This document shows, piece after piece, positions 61,174 through 64,000 of a stretch of DNA of 64,000 bases. Every line of letters begins with the position of its first letter. Position 1 is the first letter of the stretch. Origin of the DNA: Nocardioides flavus (ex Wang et al. 2016) (GTDB lineage Bacteria > Actinomycetota > Actinomycetes > Propionibacteriales > Nocardioidaceae); contig NZ_BNAD01000012.1 of NCBI RefSeq assembly GCF_014653115.1, positions 44,316 to 108,315 of the forward strand, given 5' to 3'. A program made the translations under genes and the position numbers. The notes beneath the pieces were generated by a model that saw only the letters and a list, made by a program, of their open reading frames with translations, was not told where the DNA came from and ran no database searches.

Positions 61174-61839
61174 TCACCGGACCCGGCGGGCGTCGTCCGG
61201 CAGGGTGACCGGGAGGGGCTCGCCGACGGGCATCGCCTGCTCGCCGCGTCGTACGACCACCTGGGCGAGCGCGTCCTCCCACTCCGTGGTGGAGTCGGGG
61301 TCGAGAGCGGGTCGCCCGAGGAACGACGCGCGCAGCATCCAGCGGTCACCGTTGATGCCGAGGATCCGCGACGGCTGGGTCGCGGTCGTCCCGTCCGGAC
61401 GGCGCACGGGCATCTGGCAGACCAGCTCGGTGCCCCACCGGCCCTCACGCTCGGTCGCCGCGCCACCGCGCCGCACCATGTCCTCGGCGATCTGGGGCCT
61501 GACGTCCGACCAGAGGTCGCCGTTGCGAGGAGCGGCGAACGCCTGGAACTCGCAGGCACCGTCAGCTCCCGCGAGCATCACCGCACGCACCTGGCCGGAC
61601 TTCTCGTCCACCTGGAGCCGCAGCTCGCGCTCCGCGATCGCCGGGACCAGCAGGGAGCCCAGGTCGGCGCGCTCGATGCCGTCGCCCTCGACCTCCGACA
61701 CGTCACGCGGACCTGCGCTCGCGCCTCCGCCTGCGCCTGCCGGTGCGGCGGGCGAGCCGGCGGCCTCGTCGACGGCGCTCGGGTCCACGACGTCGTCGGT
61801 CGACGCCGGGGCGGCCTCTGCCTTGCGGCGGAACTTCAC
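61174..61839 (-). CDS. DUF3710 protein
   Basis: 221 residues. N-terminal 45 residues are low-complexity (Ala, Gly, Asp, Pro); the DUF3710 core follows: RADLGSLLVPAI, LRLQVDEKSGQVRAVML, FAAPRNGDLWSDVRPQIAEDM, GINGDRWMLRASFLG. No known activity. GTG 61839 has GAAGGAG 8 bases upstream. Precedes the OB-fold gene by three bases. Confidence 0.9.
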   Translation of the reverse strand: MKFRRKAEAAPASTDDVVDPSAVDEAAGSPAAPAGAGGGASAGPRDVSEVEGDGIERADLGSLLVPAIAERELRLQVDEKSGQVRAVMLAGADGACEFQAFAAPRNGDLWSDVRPQIAEDMVRRGGAATEREGRWGTELVCQMPVRRPDGTTATQPSRILGINGDRWMLRASFLGRPALDPDSTTEWEDALAQVVVRRGEQAMPVGEPLPVTLPDDARRVR

Positions 61840-61885
61840 GTCAGCACTCCTTCGATCGGCGCTCTTCTCGACAGGTCGGCCCGGC

Positions 61886-62368
61886 TCACGCGCGCGAGCC
61901 AGTACCTGTAGAACCGTAGCCCCCGGCGCCCCGGGACGACTCGGGCAGCACCCCCACCTCGACGAACCGGGCGCGCTCGAACCGCTGGATCACCAGCTGG
62001 GCGATGCGGTCACCGCGCCTGAGCGTCACGGCCTCGACAGGGTCGTGGTTGATCAGCAGGACCTTGATCTCGCCCCGGTAGCCGGCGTCGACCGTGCCCG
62101 GCGTGTTGACGATCGACAGGCCGTGGCGCGCAGCGAGCCCGGAGCGTGGATGCACCAGCGCGACGTAGCCGTCCGGCAGCGCGATCGACAGGCCGGTCGG
62201 CACCAGCGCCCGCTCGCCCGGCGCGAGGTCGACGTCCACGGCGGTGTGCAGGTCGGCGCCGGCGTCGCCCGGGTGGGCGTACGACGGGACCGGCAGGTCG
62301 GGGTCGAGGCGGAGGACGGCGACGTCGAGGTCGGGGGCGACGGCATGGTGTGGGTCGTGGTCGGGCAC
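61886..62368 (-). CDS. dut: dUTP pyrophosphatase
   Basis: Hydrolyses dUTP to dUMP, keeping uracil out of DNA. 160 residues, trimeric dUTPase type with all five motifs: [53 protein letters not shown], and the C-terminal [15 protein letters not shown] 62368 gives the normal length and lies 8 bases after TAGATT. Confidence 0.96.
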   Translation of the reverse strand: MPDHDPHHAVAPDLDVAVLRLDPDLPVPSYAHPGDAGADLHTAVDVDLAPGERALVPTGLSIALPDGYVALVHPRSGLAARHGLSIVNTPGTVDAGYRGEIKVLLINHDPVEAVTLRRGDRIAQLVIQRFERARFVEVGVLPESSRGAGGYGSTGTGSRA

Positions 62369-62376
62369 GAGGACTG

Positions 62377-62388
62377 AATCTATAGGCT
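62377..62388. promoter_or_regulatory. Abutting divergent -10 hexamers (dut / DUF3093)
   Basis: Minus-strand TAGATT (62382-62377) for dut and plus-strand TAGGCT (62383-62388) for the DUF3093 gene touch each other; each lies 7-8 bases from a GTG start. Only one polymerase could occupy the site at a time. Confidence 0.55.
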
Positions 62389-62395
62389 CTGCGCC

Positions 62396-62854
62396 GTGGA
62401 CTACGCCGAACGCCTCACCGTGCCGCTGCGCTGGTGGGCGCAGGGGACGATGCTCGTGGCGTCCTTGTGGCTCGCACTCGTCGTCGCCGTGCCCGATGCG
62501 CTCGCCTGGTCGATCAGCGGCGCCGCGCTGCTGCTCATGGTCGCGCTGTTCCTCGCGTACGGGCGTGCCCGCGTCTCGGTCGACGGAACGACGCTCCGCG
62601 CCGGGCGGGCACACATTCCGCTCGCGCTGGTGGGCGCAGCCACCCCCCTCGACGCCGACGGCGTACGTCGGCAGGCCGGTGTCGACGCCGACGCGCGGGC
62701 GCACCTCGTGCTTCGGCCGTACCTCAAGCGGGGCGTGCGCGTGGACATCACCGACCCGGCTGACCCCACCCCGTACTGGCTCGTCAGCTGCCGTCGTCCC
62801 GACGCGCTCGTCTCAGCCCTCGAGGCGGGGCGGGCGCGCCGAGCCGCTGGGTAG
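62396..62854 (+). CDS. DUF3093 membrane protein
   Basis: 152 residues: [15 protein letters not shown] then two TM helices (about 17-55) and a soluble C-terminal half with [20 protein letters not shown] and [16 protein letters not shown], as in DUF3093. Divergent from dut in many actinobacteria. Function unknown. Confidence 0.9.
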   Translation: MDYAERLTVPLRWWAQGTMLVASLWLALVVAVPDALAWSISGAALLLMVALFLAYGRARVSVDGTTLRAGRAHIPLALVGAATPLDADGVRRQAGVDADARAHLVLRPYLKRGVRVDITDPADPTPYWLVSCRRPDALVSALEAGRARRAAG

Positions 62855-62857
62855 GGT
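62852..62857 (+). promoter_or_regulatory. -10 hexamer of leaderless DUF4235 gene
   Basis: TAGGGT, 6 bases before ATG 62864; its first three bases are the stop codon of the DUF3093 gene. Confidence 0.5.
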
Positions 62858-62863
62858 GACGAC

Positions 62864-63196
62864 ATGGCGTCTTCCTCCAAGGACAACAACAGCAAGGTCT
62901 ACTCGGCCTTCTCCCTCGCCGCCGCGATCGGTGCGGCTGCCGTGGCCAAGAAGGGGCTGAACTCGTCCTGGCGCGCCGCGACCGGCAAGAACCCGCCTGC
63001 CAACCCGGCGGACCCCGATGTCGGCCTCAGCGAGGCGATCATGTGGGCGGCTCTCAGCGGCACGTTGATCGGCGTCGCCCGGATGCTGGCCACGCGTCGC
63101 GCCGCGCACTACTACGCCCGCTCGACCGGTCACCTGCCGCCGCAGCTGCAGAAGGACAACCAGGACGCCTCCAAGGCGCCTGCTCCGCAGTCCTGA
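62864..63196 (+). CDS. DUF4235 membrane protein
   Basis: 110 residues: an N-terminal TM stretch (AFSLAAAIGAAAVAKKGL), RAATGKNPPANPADPDVGL, a second TM (IMWAALSGTLIGVARML) and TRRAAHYYARSTG, the DUF4235 pattern. Function unknown. Confidence 0.88.
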   Translation: MASSSKDNNSKVYSAFSLAAAIGAAAVAKKGLNSSWRAATGKNPPANPADPDVGLSEAIMWAALSGTLIGVARMLATRRAAHYYARSTGHLPPQLQKDNQDASKAPAPQS

Positions 63197-63722
63197 CCGC
63201 TCACCGACCCGAGCGGCGCCGCCCGCGCTCACTCACTCAGGGTCGGCCCGCCCGCTGTCGCGTCCGTTCGCTGGTCCCGGACCCCGTCGATCCAGCTGGT
63301 CGCGTCCGGTAGCTCTGCCGTGCCCGGGCGACCGCCGCCCCGCCGTTCCCGGACCAGATGATCGGCCCTTGCCCGTGAGTCTCTGAGCGACTCAGGGGCT
63401 CGTGCACCTGCCGGCGACGCTCCCTTGCCCGTGAGTCTGTGAGCGACTCAGGGGCAAGGGAGCATCGTGAGGTCGCGCGGGCTCGCACCGGCCAGGCCGC
63501 GGCGAGCCGTCGCCAGCCGAGGTGATGGCCGTGCCTGGAGAGGTCCCGGAGGCTCTGTGCCGCGGGGGTTGATGGGCCACGAGGTGTCCACAGGGGACGG
63601 TTCGCACGCCGGGGCGGGGGTGGTTGTGGATGGGCGGGGGCGGGTGTCGGTGCGGGGGCGTGGAATGGGGTGTGGTGGCCTCGAGCGGCGGGGCCCGGGT
63701 CGAGGAAGGGTGGGTGTCGGGG
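63197..63722. other. Noncoding stretch with duplicated hairpins
   Basis: 526 bases without a convincing gene on either strand. Besides the duplicated 34-bp hairpin at 63366-63460, the right part (from about 63590) is G-rich on the plus strand (runs such as GGGGCGGGGG), unlike the rest of the window, and leads into a gene of the same odd composition. Confidence 0.6.
63366..63460. repeat. Direct repeat of a 34-bp hairpin unit
   Basis: 63366-63399 and 63422-63455 are the same 34-base sequence with one mismatch; each holds the stem TGAGTC/GACTCA. Copy 2 is extended by a longer pairing, CCCTTGCCC (63422-63430) with GGGCAAGGG (63452-63460), giving a strong terminator-like hairpin. Confidence 0.65.
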
Positions 63723-64000
63723 ATGGACGACACGGGGGCACAGAACACACAGGACGGGCCCGACGGGCAGGACGGGCCCGACGACGGGCAGGCCGGGCCG
63801 GTCGGGCCGGTGCGTGATGCGATGGTGAACTGGTCGCCGGCGGAGCGGGAGTGGTGGTGGATGGGTCCGTTCCCGGGGCAGGTGCCGGGGCTGGTGAGGC
63901 GGGTGCGGCGGATCCTGGACGTCTCGCAGCGGGGGCTGGCGGCGTTGTTGGGGGTCTCGCAGTCGGTGGTGGCGCGGTGGGAGACCGGGCGTACGAGTCC
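63723..64000 (+). CDS. Helix-turn-helix (XRE-like) protein, C-terminus cut by window edge
   Basis: 92 codons visible from ATG 63723. The N-terminus is low-complexity Asp/Gly/Gln/Pro (QDGPDGQDGPDDGQ). A DNA-binding helix-turn-helix follows: VRRILDVSQRGLAALLGVSQ (about 62-81) and SVVARWETGRTS, the classic XRE recognition-helix pattern. Codons end in G far more than C (GGG, GTG, CGG, CTG), unlike all other genes in the window, suggesting acquisition from elsewhere or a mobile-repeat family such as those near 13E12/DUF222 genes. Confidence 0.75.
   Translation, partial: MDDTGAQNTQDGPDGQDGPDDGQAGPVGPVRDAMVNWSPAEREWWWMGPFPGQVPGLVRRVRRILDVSQRGLAALLGVSQSVVARWETGRTS

Overview
This is a window of high-GC actinobacterial chromosome. 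Genes are packed on both strands with many 1 to 4 base start/stop overlaps, use GTG freely, and are often preceded by a bare -10 hexamer (TANNNT) only 6 to 8 bases before the start codon, which points to leaderless transcription. Gene content and order (pyrF-mihF-gmk-rpoZ-coaBC-metK-priA-def-fmt-rsmB-rpe; a fadA2/fabG4/htdX-like trio; ceoB/ceoC-type trkA genes; DUF3093, DUF3710, DUF3159, DUF4235, DUF3105 proteins) suggest Nocardioidaceae (Nocardioides or a close relative). No rRNA, tRNA, CRISPR array or insertion sequence was seen. The species placement is inference from family resemblance.

Layout. 1-7.3 kb (minus): a partial unknown gene, rpe, a diacylglycerol-kinase-type lipid kinase, a stand-alone LigD polymerase domain, a secreted protein, then fmt/def/rsmB with a truncated MmcQ/YjbR remnant between fmt and rsmB. 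7.3-13.4 kb: priA, metK, coaBC, rpoZ, gmk, mihF. 13.4-21.9 kb: pyrimidine operon carA-carB-pyrD-pyrK-(pyrD-like)-pyrF-lipoprotein, headed by a PyrR-binding RNA hairpin. 22-27 kb: an insert-like stretch with an ABC-F ATPase behind a WhiB7-like promoter and a five-codon leader ORF, an acetyl-CoA hydrolase/CoA-transferase, two VOC genes (one gutted) and a secreted DUF3060-like protein. 26.8-30.1 kb: second pyrimidine operon pyrR-pyrB-pyrC-hydrolase, with the same PyrR hairpin. 30.2-39.1 kb: fatty acid metabolism (fadA2-like thiolase, FabG4-like reductase, HtdX-like dehydratase, TesB thioesterase, PAC2 protein, fadA-fadB beta-oxidation pair). 39.3-41 kb: metP/metS-type NSS importer. 41-48 kb: dxs, SMP-30-like protein, NUDIX hydrolase, YjbQ and MTH1187 thiamine-related proteins, DUF3105, SigE-family sigma factor with a propeller-like membrane protein. 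48.2-56.6 kb: aconitase, P-loop ATPase, a coiled-coil membrane protein, DUF5655, a frameshifted secreted protein, an RNA methyltransferase. 56.6-60.1 kb: potassium module, a KimA-like permease divergent from two trkA genes. 60.1-63.2 kb: DUF3159, OB-fold, DUF3710, dut, DUF3093, DUF4235. 63.2-64 kb: a 0.5-kb noncoding stretch with duplicated hairpins, then the start of a helix-turn-helix gene with foreign-looking, G-ending codon use.

How the parts work together. The two pyrimidine operons cover bicarbonate/glutamine to UMP apart from orotate phosphoribosyltransferase, which is not in this window. Both are predicted to be shut off by PyrR when UMP/UTP is plentiful, through hairpins that bury their Shine-Dalgarno sequences. 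The fatty-acid block supplies a complete hydratase/dehydrogenase/thiolase set. The points most worth a second look are the ABC-F leader region (promoter, micro-ORF and alternative RNA pairings), the PyrK-linked DHODH paralogue that lacks the catalytic cysteine, the potassium divergon operator, and several decayed genes.
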